Of a stretch of DNA of 64,000 nt, positions 9,714 to 19,654 are shown one piece after another. Each line of letters begins with the position of its first letter. Position 1 is the stretch's first letter. The notes beneath the pieces are model-generated. The model did not search any database. It saw nothing but the letters and a program-made list of their open reading frames with translations, and had not been told where the DNA came from. The position numbers and the translations under genes are program-made. Location: assembly GCA_977006965.1 (NCBI GenBank), contig OZ345358.1, positions 2,294,001 to 2,358,000 on the forward strand, given 5' to 3'. The DNA comes from Phymatolithon calcareum (taxonomy: Eukaryota > Rhodophyta > Florideophyceae > Hapalidiales).

Positions 9714-10505
9714 ATGGCTTCCTTCATCACGTTGCTCGCAATTTCCATCATCTTCACCGCCACCTCCGCCGTGCCGCTCCCGCATGTGACGCCCTCCTCC
9801 GCTGCCCGCACCGCGCTGGCCGTCATCCACGAAGCGGACGGCATCTGGGGATCCGTCGTCTTCCACCAGGGCGGTCGCGGTCAACCGGTCTTGATCTCCG
9901 CCTCCTTCAACAACATCCGCCCATCCCTTCGCCCCTCGACCGACTGGGGCATTTTCCACGAGCCGGTGCACTATTCAAACGCTGCAAACTCGCGCTGCAC
10001 AACGGCTTTGAAAGGCGTGTTGCGTCTAGGCAAGCGAGAAATAGGGTCATTCACGCGAAAGCACGGTGCGATTCGCGGGCGCAAGTTTTCGCTCATTGCA
10101 TACGACTATGACATCTCCCTCTATCCGGACGATCCGGGGTACATCGTGCAGCGCTCGTTCGCCATTCATCAGGGCGATGCTGCGAAAGACCATGTGTGTG
10201 CAACTGTGTATGCCACCAATGTTGCGCACGTGCTTCCAGGGGCGGTGCCGTGCGAGGTGGTGAGATATGCGGATTGTACGGTCAGTGTTGGTCGTGGGCG
10301 GTGTAGGAAAAGGATGTGTGAAGGGTATCGCCAGTTTTGGGGCATTAAGGGGACGGATCGGAGCGGTATTAATGAAGGGACTAAGTTTTGTGTGCAGAGG
10401 GAAGAGGAGTTTCCTGAGGCTATGGCACATGAGGTGGATGGAGATGGCACTTTCAAGTGCGAGTTGGGACGGCATACGAATTTGGTGCCACTCAGCAGGG
10501 ATTAG
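9714..10505 (+). CDS. Secreted Cu/Zn superoxide dismutase-like domain protein (copy 3)
   Basis: This copy is a 263-residue paralogue of the protein at 3897-4688, with the same signal peptide, the same FHEPV and SFAIH landmarks and the same six C-terminal cysteines plus one new cysteine (CATVYA for YATVYA). About nine residues differ in total, for example VLRL for MLRL, TNVAHV for TDIAHV and EEEFPEAM for EEVFPEVM. The intact frame with mostly missense changes suggests function has been kept since duplication. Its leader lacks 72 bases present in copy 2, but the coding region and the last 90 or so bases before the ATG are the same. Confidence 0.7.
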   Translation: MASFITLLAISIIFTATSAVPLPHVTPSSAARTALAVIHEADGIWGSVVFHQGGRGQPVLISASFNNIRPSLRPSTDWGIFHEPVHYSNAANSRCTTALKGVLRLGKREIGSFTRKHGAIRGRKFSLIAYDYDISLYPDDPGYIVQRSFAIHQGDAAKDHVCATVYATNVAHVLPGAVPCEVVRYADCTVSVGRGRCRKRMCEGYRQFWGIKGTDRSGINEGTKFCVQREEEFPEAMAHEVDGDGTFKCELGRHTNLVPLSRD

Positions 10506-10995
10506 AGGTCGGTATGGTTTGCTGGGATGAGACAGGGGGAATGGAATGGATTGCAGAGGGGGCTTCAATTGTTGTCGATCTGAGACGGATGAAACTTGAA
10601 TTGTGCGTCGTCAGGCACGTGTATGGCGAGGGTGGAGCAGCTTGGTCGATATTTAGAATGACTGCTTTCTGACGACTGAAGAGACAACGAATCGGATGGC
10701 GGAAGGTTGGCGGGTGAGATGGGGATGTAGAGGCGCGCTGGATGGGTCGAACGTTGAGCAGGCAATGCCTGCATTGCAATCGAGTTGTTGGTTAGAATGC
10801 CTTTGGCACGACCGTCTAATGTATTTCGTATTTTGCTGTTTAGTGGCAAAGTGTGGACTTGACCGAAAATTTAAAAAATGGTTACAAAATAATTCTTTCT
10901 CAACGTGCTGTGTGTTACACCTCTGACGTTTTGTTGTTCTACACATTCGCATCGCTGCAATGCATTGCTCGAGGGCACTACTGTACAACTATGTG

Positions 10996-11009
10996 CAGTA
11001 CAGTATCCC
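10996..11009 (+). other. Empty SINE target site in copy 3
   Basis: Single CAGTACAGTATCCC with the same flanks that surround the SINE in the other two copies. It is the unoccupied allele and fixes the insertion as later than the split between copy 3 and the palindrome precursor. Confidence 0.85.
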
Positions 11010-11504
11010 TGGGTAGCATGTCGATTTGTGAATTATGGAGTATTTTTTAAAATTTCTTTGAAACAATCTGTGCTCCATGAACCGTGCTGTATATATACAG
11101 TATCTCGCAATTGTGATCAATGAGCAATTCTGATGTGTGGGATTCTGATTCGTTGAACTATACTGTATGGTAACCTCCCTTCGATGCAACCCATGTCACT
11201 CAAATTCATGAGAATATGCTGTCGACGACTCCGAGAGAACGTGCGGATGCGGGACTATGGCCGCGGCATCGAAGCCTGTGCAAAAAAGGGTTTCTCAAAT
11301 CAAGGCGAAGGCTCTTCCGTAGTCGTGCCAACGCAACATGCGCCTGATTTAGGCCCCGCTGATAAAAGTAATATGATATCGGTGACCGACCGCCCGCACC
11401 CGACCACTCTTATTGTGCAGTACAGCTCGCAAGAAGTGTAAATACCCACAGGCATCTGAAAGTGAAAGCACAGCAAATCAGGGGCTGTTGGTGACAGCAT
11501 CATG

Positions 11505-11684
11505 CCTACTCATGAACCCTGTAATCACTGGTGGTGAAAAGATGAAGGATGGTTTATCTTGAAAAGGGGTGATCTCTCTCAAATGAGATGGTGAGATGGT
11601 CTGTACTAAAACTACGAAGGGGGAACTGCTTAAATAGGCATCCCATTGCCTTCCAGCCATGGGATTTGCGGGTTCATGAGTAGG
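11505..11684. mobile_element. 180-base MITE-like element with 15-base TIRs
   Basis: Bounded by perfect inverted ends CCTACTCATGAACCC and GGGTTCATGAGTAGG. The interior has no relation to the interior of the 63-base palindromes at the equivalent site in the other copies. No target duplication longer than two bases is visible and no ORF is inside. Confidence 0.65.
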
Positions 11685-13207
11685 GGCTATGCTGATCGAA
11701 ATTACTCGTCAAAATTGTTTGCAATGCTTCGAAGCTCCTGCAAGACGTAAAGTATGTTTCCTCAACGAAATTCAATACAAACGCAATAATCTCACTCATG
11801 AAGGCGCTTTCTTGTACGCACGAAGAGTTCATCATGTCGCCATAGTAGTGTCAGATATTAAGACAAGTGAGCTTGACTGATTCTCACAACTCTGCATTCT
11901 TCAGTATTTCGATAAGCTCCAGCTTGATTGCAACGAGTTATTGTGAGTTCTTCATAACAGGGCTTCCGTATTCCATGAAAAACCCCGTTACGCCTTTCGC
12001 AGCTGGAATTCCCGCCACGTGCTTCGCCTTCCAGCACCCACGAGATGCACATCTGACAAATCTAATCGCACGGGAATCTGCCGCGCTTTGGAAGTCGCCG
12101 ATCAAATAATTTTCCCGAGAGTACCGATTGCCTTGAGTCACACCGTTTGTCGTTCTCATCGAGCACATCTCCAGAAAGCGTCATGCTGAACCGTACGCTC
12201 TGCTTGCTCTCTGCTACGACTTGTGACCGGATGACCGAAAAAATTGACCAAGTTCCAGAGTGAAGATCACCGTGCAACTCACAGATCTACCGTCAAAGCA
12301 CTGATAGTGAGGCACTTTGATTCGCGTCGCATTTGCAAACCACAGGAGATTGTTCTCATTGTGTTGACGGCAAAGACCGGACTATTTGTCTGCATTGCCT
12401 AACATTTGAATGTCACTGCGCTCCAGAGTTACTTGACCTTCTGCTTCCAGAAACAGACAAGGAAAGCGGATACAGCTCCGACATGATGAATTAAGTTGCA
12501 TTTGCTGGCTTGGAAAAGCACATAAATTTGTGGTGTTTTCCTTAAGTGCTATTAGTGACGCATGATCAGCAGCGGAATGCTGAAGAAGTCTTCTTTCTAC
12601 AATTCAAACGTGCACGTTTATCGGAGATCGTGGCATGCAGTTCGATGCGAGCAATGTGCTCGTCATTAGTCCAGAGGTAGAAGCGCCGAGGCAGGTAGCA
12701 AAAATGCGGCATCACACACGTGTTGCACATACTGTATATGATTAATAATGAAAAAAGAGCTTTTTGCCAAGAACAGTAAATTTACCGCGGATCCAGACGA
12801 CCCATGAAATCTCCTGTCATCGCGAGTTGACCCAGCAACCCATACTTACATCGTCTCAGACAGCAAAGAGCACATCATGATGTTCTGCATGTGATTGCGT
12901 GAACACACTGTAAAATGACCTCCCAGCATTTTACGTCGCACTGGTTTACATTGGAGTACATGTACCATTCCTTGGCTCCAGGAATTGTCCTGCTTCTGAC
13001 AAACTGTCTTTAAACAAGCGCAGAAATTCCGCACGGAAATCACTCGCCCAAGTCCTAGCTAACTTGCCTCACGACGACATTGCGGCGAATAACCGCATGC
13101 AGACTATCTGCCTTCATCCAGCGCACACGCACAGCATTGAAGTCAATTCGTGGGCGAAGAGATGCTAATTCCGAACCCATCAGCAAGATTCCTTTTACGC
13201 GATACAG

Positions 13208-13341
13208 GCTTGTCTACCAAAGTGCTTATTATCGTGTTTGGAGTGTTCGGATTATTTCTCTTGGTGATCATTGGTTTCCTGTTTTACTACGTCATCCAAT
13301 TGAGACCCAGATCGAATTCCGCTGAATCCGACACTAGCTGA
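13208..13341 (+). CDS. Possible terminal exon: membrane anchor (copy 3)
   Basis: Same predicted anchor and polar tail as 7575-7708, preceded by a pyrimidine-containing acceptor-like stretch (CCTTTTACGCGATACAG). The span and tail are identical in both copies. It may belong to a spliced transcript that starts at the SOD-like signal peptide, giving a secreted or surface form, but this link is only inference from position. Confidence 0.35.
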
Positions 13342-14756
13342 TGCTATTTGCAAACAAACTTCTGGCCACATGTGCAGTGCAATGCTCCGAATCAATGCTG
13401 TGCTCGTCTCCGTCACGCTCAAACTAACTCCTTGAAATCGAGTTCTGTACCTTGAGCCTCTAGTTGTAGCGGATGCCCTTTGGCGTACAGGCCCACATGT
13501 AATAACAATGCGCATAACTAACTTGAAAAATCCTTTTTGAAACCGGTTCCAAGTAAACTTCATTGAGAATCATTCACAACTCCTCTGTCTAGCCTCTACG
13601 TTGGCAAAACTGAATTCTTTTGCGTAGTGGAAACATCTGTTGCACCAAGTGAACGCTTTGGCCAAGGGCAGGTAGTGCGCGAAAGATGACGAATTCATAC
13701 TCAAAGTTTCCTTCTCATGATGTCCTCGTGACAAGACTCTGTGCCGCTCGATGCGTCAAGCATATCACGCGGTGGAATACATTAAGAGACACTCACATAA
13801 AACGTCCTGTGATGTGATGCGATGCAAGTTTTGTCTGAATGACAAGAGTGCCAAATCTACTTTTTGCACAATCTGATTCTCTTCTTCCGTCTCAAGAAAG
13901 CGCAGTACAGGCTCCTGTGCATCCACTGGCTATTCTATCGCTTCCAATACCCCCATCAAGAGAGGAAGAGATAAGAAGATCGCACACTCGATCACAAGCT
14001 AAAAAGTTTGTAAATAAACATGTCTAAACAATCCCTCTCAGAACGAGAAGAAACCAGGTTGCAAAGCGCGGTCGACGCAATCCAGGAGATCTGTCCCAAG
14101 GACACGTAGTAGAAACGTAGGCAACGGGACTCATCGCTATGATAAACCTCTCAGATGCTAAATAGACTACAAGAGCTTCAAGTAACTCACATCCATCCAT
14201 CCGTCCACAATTGGAGTTAGTGTGCCGGAAAACGAAAATAGGGCGTCAATAAAAATCAGAAGCATCGGCTTAGGAAATCATATGGAGAAGAACGTGTTTG
14301 TTTTCCTCGAACCGTCTTCAGACCGTGCGTCGGCGTGTGGAAAGCAAACTGAAACTACTTGAGCTTTTGCTAGAATAATCCTCTGTGGACGTGGTTACGC
14401 GCACACAACAACCCTAGTTTGGTCAATTGAGTATGCCTACCAACGAAACGGTCTTTTCTCGAACGAATCTCTGCGCATCCAAAACAACCCAGGTGAGCAC
14501 CAAACGGTTCAACCTATTCCCCCCATAGTTCCACCACTCCGACGGTCCGTCACTGTCCGACTACAAGGAATGCGATCACCGCAACAAGAAATGCCCTACA
14601 TCCTCCCAGTGTCGTCACGGACAGGGGTAGTGTCAATTCCATTGCTCGACATTGCTGTTTGTCCCGCAATTAAACAATTCAATTGCTCACTACGGTGAGT
14701 CAGCAATTCGGATTGCAATTTGAATACTTCCCGCAATAGTCAAGTTAATTGTTTAT

Positions 14757-15068
14757 TCATGCCTCTTCTCCTATGTGTACGAAACTTTCGACTTCTGCGA
14801 TAGCCTGTTGAACACGCTGGTTGACAACGCCTGACATAGCTTCCTTCACAGTTTGATCATCCCAGTAAGAGCGGTTGACTTTGAAGAAAAGCATCGCCTC
14901 GAACACAATAGGAGACGTACGTTTCCTGTGATCAAGCAAAATATACTTAGCCATTGACCAAAGACGCTCCACCTCGGCAAACGACCCTAATATGAAATCG
15001 GTGTTCATGTAACTCCGTGCACCGGGTAATCTGACATTCGTCACATGGATGGTTGAATTCAGGAACGT
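14757..15068 (-). pseudogene. hAT transposase C-terminal domain fragment
   Basis: The minus-strand frame reads AEVERLWSMAKYIL followed by a basic patch, a PIVFEAMLFFKVNRSYW-like stretch and a coiled tail ending at 14757. This is the conserved hAT C-terminal dimerisation block around the last catalytic glutamate region. The N-terminal two thirds of the transposase are absent, and the open frame upstream of about 15068 runs into the nested element. Confidence 0.65.
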
Positions 15069-15080
15069 TGTAACTGTATA

Positions 15081-15810
15081 TACAGCTTGACATGGTCCGG
15101 TCTGGACCGGTCCTAGACCGGTTAACCAAACCATTTCAGACCAGACCGTGGTCTGTGGTCTTTTCATGGTCTGGTCTGTAAGGATATTTATCATAAATTC
15201 GTGGTCTGGTCTGAAGGACTCTGCGGACCGGGCTGGACCGGTGTAGACCACATTTTGTATGATAATGTAAAGTGGTCTGATGCTTTGCTGCGATCGTCGC
15301 TCGGCATGCTGCGTGCTCGATGGTTCCGCGCCGTCTGGAGCGCCGTGGCCAACACAGCGCCAGCAACGCCTGCGCGCATGAGCCTGCAGGGGCGTTGGAA
15401 ATAATTTACGACTCATTTCAACTGACGATGAATGTACTGGCAGTCCAGGCCTCCTCGGTGGCCAGTGAGAGCACATTTTCCACTGCTGGATACTTAGTAG
15501 GTGGAAAACGGTCCACGCTTAGTGATGAATCTATTGTTAGCTGCCTGCTGCTGCGTTCGTGGCAGAGGCAAGTGGGAGTATGATACAGTTTTTTGACAGT
15601 AATTTAGAATTTTTGAACTACGCACTGTAAGATCTTGCCGATCATAAATATGGGCTAGACCGGTCCCAAACCATGGTTTTCTTCCCGGTCTGGTCTACCC
15701 CTTCTTTCCCGTCCAAGTGGTCTGGTCTAGAAAGAATTAAAAATTTAGTGGTCTGGTTTATGGCCCGAGGCCGGACCAAACCGGACCAAACCGGACCATG
15801 TCAACCTGTA
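15081..15810 (+). mobile_element. Nested hAT transposon, 730 bases, with 8-base TSD
   Basis: The ends are 20-base inverted repeats differing at one position (TACAGCTTGACATGG at left, the complement of CCATGTCAACCTGTA at right). The flanks are ACTGTATA at 15073-15080 and 15811-15818, the 8-base target duplication expected for hAT. Inside both ends are many copies of GGTCTGGTCTG and CCGGACC words, like the subterminal transposase-binding repeats of hAT elements. It keeps only a C-terminal transposase fragment, so it is an internally deleted, non-autonomous copy. Confidence 0.85.
15398..15583 (+). pseudogene. hAT C-terminal dimerisation domain remnant
   Basis: The frame encodes VLAVQASSVASESTFSTAG, a near-textbook hAT C-terminal dimerisation signature, followed by a serine-threonine rich stretch and CLLLRSW, then a stop. 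Only the last 62 or so codons of a transposase remain, and the frame upstream is unrelated. Confidence 0.8.
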
Positions 15811-16185
15811 ACTGTATACAGTACAGTACGTAGAATTTTACGTACCTAACACTAGGGGAGCACGGCAACATTTTGGCCCGATAGTTATTTAGTTGATTTG
15901 GGCCAAAATGGTGCAGTGCTCCCCCGGTGAACGCTTATACAGGCCCGAGTTATATAATAAAATTAGATGATACCGACAACCAATTACCACGTACTACTGT
16001 ACGCATGATACATTTGAAGTGATCGTTATTTCCGACAACTCTGCTCTTGCTGAACTACTGTATATACTTTCGTACAACCTACCTACCAGCAATTCGAATT
16101 GCAATTCTTCATCAGAACCCAATTTGGGTCGAATTGCTACGAATTGCAATTAATTGCAATAGCAATGGATTGCGCACGACCCCTG

Positions 16186-16380
16186 ATGATAACCTTCATA
16201 TGGCCCCAATTGTCCCTTCACACATCTTCTTCCTGGTCAGGGCGGCCAATCCCTTTGGCCCAGTTCTCTACGTCACAACATATAGTGTAAAGGCCAAACG
16301 TTCTTGACACACGAAAACATGCCCCGAGCGTCAGCAAATGCGTTAGTAGCTTTTAAATAAAAATCTACCTTTCTTCTTCA
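16186..16380 (+). repeat. Dispersed repeat P, copy 1
   Basis: About 190 bases starting TGATGATAACCTTCATATGG and ending AAATAAAAATCTACC then a TTC run. A close copy lies at 62206-62400 just after the third 465-residue gene. The A-rich 3' end looks like a retroposed 3' end or a shared 3' UTR. Confidence 0.75.
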
Positions 16381-16389
16381 TGTTTTTTT

Positions 16390-16860
16390 TTGAATTTATT
16401 AAACGCCCTCAGAAACACTCATAAGACTGTAAGGGAGATGCGTTTCAGATGCTACTACCTTGGTAGCTCCGTTAAAGCCCGCAAAAGCTCGTTGCTATCG
16501 TCGTAGCCCTAGCTGCAAAACCCCTCCTCCAGAGAAGGTGGAGGGAAAAGCTTAGAGTCCACTTGTCCTGTTCGTAGGAATCTCAGCGTCGCCGTTCTAT
16601 TTTGTCTTGGTCTATTCCATGTCGTCATAAAAGACGATTGTAAGGAATTGTACTTTGTCAAGTGCCTTTTCAGTCTCACTAGTCTCCTCTTTTGTTAGTC
16701 GATATCTTTGAAGGTACACTTCGAGCTTGTTCATGAGAGTTGGTACGATTTCACCGAATTTGTCTTCCAGAAGTGTGGTACTCAATGGGGGAAAACGTCC
16801 GAATGCCCATTTAATCGCCAATTGGCGGTGACGTGCTTTCGGTAGTCTGATGATTTTTTC
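16390..16860 (-). repeat. Unnamed repeat family A, 3' part
   Basis: The block TAAACGCNCTCAGAAACACTCA and the minus-strand peptide ending TEKALD-FFTIVFYDD are shared with 26930-27185. In the second copy this block lies at the 3' side of a longer family A copy. No known domain is recognised. Confidence 0.55.
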
Positions 16861-17811
16861 TTCATGTGTGACACGGTATTCATTTCCACTCAGGGCTTAC
16901 AGCAGGCGTCCTGATATCATTTCAATTTCTTGTATAGGTAAAAATATTAGCTCCTCTGTTTCTCTCGCTGGCGTCGCTCAGGACTTCATATTTTCTGGAC
17001 GACAGCCGTCTAGTTTTCATCCTCATTCGACAATCGTTCCTTAGACGGCACCCTCAGACTGCCTCACTATGTCGGTCACTTTCAATAACTCGCGACGCAC
17101 CCGTTTACAGACCAGGCTTCACCCTCCGCAATACTGCACGTTTTAGTTTGACGAAGGAGGACAAGAGCTTAGCACTTCATCATAAGCAAAAACTGAGCTT
17201 GGCCTACCGTTTGAACAGGTTCTGCTCAAATTTTCCTGTTCTTCGAATAGCGATTCTCAGTGTAGTATAATGGAGGGGCGCTGACCTGGACTGTAAACAG
17301 GCGAGCGATGTGCGGTAGCGCATGGCACAGCGATGACGATAGATCCCCGAAGTTCAGCAAAGAGCGGTGAGGCGAACGGACAAGAACGGAAAAGAAACAC
17401 AGGAGAACAGATGAGTCAGGGCATTAGATGAGATTAAGCGGTACAACGACGCTAGCGCCGAGGGAAGCAGACCAAGGGATCCATCTAGGGAACCGTTATA
17501 GATTCGGGCACGAAGACTTCTATCCAAGGGTGCTTGCCCGGTTTACTGTAGTGGGCGTCGAGCATGGCATAAGTACCACAGGCGACGTCGCAGAGCAACA
17601 AAAAGGAGTTAATTATCCTATAGTAGAGGTAATTGTAATTACCGTCGGCAACCCATACGTGACCGACGCTGTAAGCCCCAGCGGGACAATTGACAATACT
17701 ACACTCAGCTTGTACAAAGTTATTCTTCTGGCAATTTGAAACACTTCGTTATCCAACTTGAACTGAGCGCATGACTTAGACTTAGAAGGCAATACAGGGA
17801 TATATGATTTT
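16861..17811. other. No recognisable gene
   Basis: One ATG frame of 103 codons at 17428-17739 shows no domain and no signal. It is listed so the stretch is not overlooked. Confidence 0.3.
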
Positions 17812-18060
17812 TTATTTCAGAAGCTCCCGACACCTGAATTTTCGTAACAGAGCAGCTTTAATAATATTAAGATTGTTATCGTCACGGCAGAAAAGGCTGA
17901 CGATGGTGCTCTTGCCTCTCGAATGCATGTATTGAGTCTCAGTCGGCAAAGCTATATACCACGAATGCCGGCTTGCAGCACTCCGTTTGCCAATCTTCTC
18001 CGTTCCAGTATCAAGCAAAGCTCGCGAGAAGGCAGCGCAGACCTCCATACAATAAACAGA
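17812..18060 (-). repeat. LINE 3' end fragment
   Basis: On the minus strand it ends in GGGAGCTTCTGAAATAAAAAATCATATA, closely matching the 3' end of the LINE at 19655-21160. It is a 5'-truncated copy without coding domains. (The match is split here as GGGAGCTTCTGAAATAAA plus an A-rich tail.). Confidence 0.5.
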
Positions 18061-18130
18061 AGCTCTGATCGCCTTCTTCCGGGCTCTCTATCCTACGCTT
18101 TGCAAGGTTCTTGGGACCATGTCGTGATGT
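18060..18130 (+). repeat. Repeat family A, short fragment
   Basis: GGGCTCTCTATCCTACGC and TTCTTGGGACCA match the minus strand of 19150-19250 and of 27480-27540. Confidence 0.5.
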
Positions 18131-18479
18131 GATACAATCGCCACACGAAATCGAACAGTTATGTTTTCCAAGCGCCGGCACTTATTTCCTCTCAAACATG
18201 TGGATTACGTTGACCACATTCTTATCTCGAATTCCGAAATTGGGAGTACTCGAAACCTATATTGTTCCAAGTACAGTGTTGCGCCCTAATCGAGCATTGC
18301 TATTGTCTGGAAGCCTAATAAGGATACCCAGGCAATATTTTCCAGTAACCGTACTTTTGTAGAGTACGTTCCGAGTGAGTAGAAATTAGTACTTAAGGCA
18401 GAGAAGCGTCGCCTTGTTCAATAAGCTGACAAGAATCCGATTGAACACGACCTTCCAGATTGCGACCACAACAGACCAT

Positions 18480-18635
18480 GCATCGCAAATGGATCATCAT
18501 ATACATTCTGAAAACCTTGTGCACAACACTTGGAGCTTGCGAAACGTGGAATCGGCAAGGAGTATTACTCCTTGCCAAATTTTGACAAGATGAATAGACT
18601 TTTCAGTTACTATTTTCCGAAAATTGTACATTTCT
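18480..18635 (+). repeat. Dispersed repeat R, copy 1
   Basis: The stretch around TTGTGCACAACACTTGGAGC to GTACATTTCT recurs at 23272-23421 in the same orientation. On the minus strand this copy continues the frame region of the piggyBac-like fragment, so R may be part of that transposon. Confidence 0.7.
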
Positions 18636-18973
18636 AATGTCTAGTTTACTGAAATTTTCCCTCAATTGAGGTGCACTTCTCTCAATTGGGGAACGAGAAT
18701 CATTTAATTTTTGCGCATAAAAGCTACTCACTATCGGGCACATCAAAGTCATCAAGCTCATGCATGTCTTCAACAAGCCGGGATATACTTGTTCGGCCTG
18801 ACAGTCTTCCATAAATCGCTCTTAGCGCCAAACTCAAATCTTGTCATGAGGACGAGTGTTCCGAAAAACTTAACCATATCTGTCACTGTAGTCTCTTTTC
18901 GCCCAATTCGTTTCAGCTTCGCGGACGTCCATGTAGCTATTTTTCGAAGGTGACCGTGCGGAAACCTGGTCAT
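18603..18973 (-). pseudogene. piggyBac-like transposase fragment
   Basis: The minus strand encodes VTDMVKFFGTLVLM followed by RFEFGAKSDLW and PNKYIPA. Spacing and hydrophobic pattern match the N-terminal part of the DDE_Tnp_1_7 (piggyBac) domain, in which an FxGxxxxMG helix precedes a YW. Stop codons interrupt the frame downstream; a VLLADSTF segment further along may be near the first catalytic Asp. The assignment rests on pattern only. Confidence 0.4.
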
Positions 18974-19089
18974 ACAGCAATCAGAGTGTGTGTGAAGCCC
19001 AATACCACCATTTTCCGATATGAAATCTCCATTTGGAGTGCGAACTGTCCAGAACTGACGCGAAATTCGTCCCTCAATCGGTTATAGAA

Positions 19090-19650
19090 CTTGTCGCTCG
19101 TACTATGGCTCCCTATGAGCAATTACTTTGAGGTTCACGGTCGGGTGTGATGACATCAATTTCCTCGTGGGACGCCTGGTCCCAAGAGCCATGCAAGGCG
19201 TAGGCGATAGAGCCCGGAATAGGGCGTTCATAGCTTCTGACGGTTGGATTGAAGCTTGCGTTCCCCTTTGGGAAGCTTCTGATTGCGACTGCCGAGAATA
19301 AACTGGCGTTTGGCGAAGAAGACTGGCGACCACGAGTACTGTAAGCCAGCTTTTGTGGGACAGAGTTTTGCGGCCTGGGTCTTGATACAAGCATTCGAGA
19401 GGAAGAAGCACCTTCGTCATTCCTGCCTTGACAATAACAATCTTGAGTGTCTTAATCTTAGTCTTCTAGGTCGGTTTATGAATTAGGACCCATTTTATGC
19501 GAAGCGACGTGCTTGCGCGACCATTGATTTCATTCAAGAGTACCTCCAGAACAGTGCCGTTCACCTTTTTTGTCTTGGAAAAGGCTCCATAGAGCCTGCA
19601 ACACTCTGCGGGACTGGTCACAGATGTTTCCTTAGTGCGTACGGATGGGG
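19090..19650 (-). repeat. Repeat family A, copy 2
   Basis: The minus-strand peptide RASTSLRIKWV followed by KVLLPL and a Ser-Arg-Gln rich stretch is shared with 27185-27900 (minus) and 42900-43230 (plus). It lies directly 3' of the LINE. It has many stops and no recognised domain. Confidence 0.6.
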
Positions 19651-19654
19651 GGGT

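Larger units (their letters stand above)
9468..14621 (+). repeat. Unit copy 3, direct repeat
   Basis: Co-linear with 3579-8988 in the same orientation. It lacks the SINE and keeps what looks like its empty target. It ends where a hAT-like element begins at 14622, so its true right end may have been removed. Confidence 0.93.
14622..16185 (-). mobile_element. hAT-like DNA transposon, decayed (outer)
   Basis: The ends match as inverted repeats: 20 of the first 25 bases agree, both starting CAGGGGT, the usual hAT form. The inner flanks are rich in CAATTGC-type words on both sides. The minus strand keeps the C-terminal dimerisation part of a hAT transposase (14757-15068). A second hAT is nested inside at 15081-15810. 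No 8-base target duplication is seen: the left flank is GTCACGGA and the right flank ATGATAAC. Confidence 0.65.

Noticed and set aside
14757-15476. A single 239-residue minus-strand protein.
   Set aside because: The upper part runs through the nested hAT element; only the part below about 15068 is transposase.
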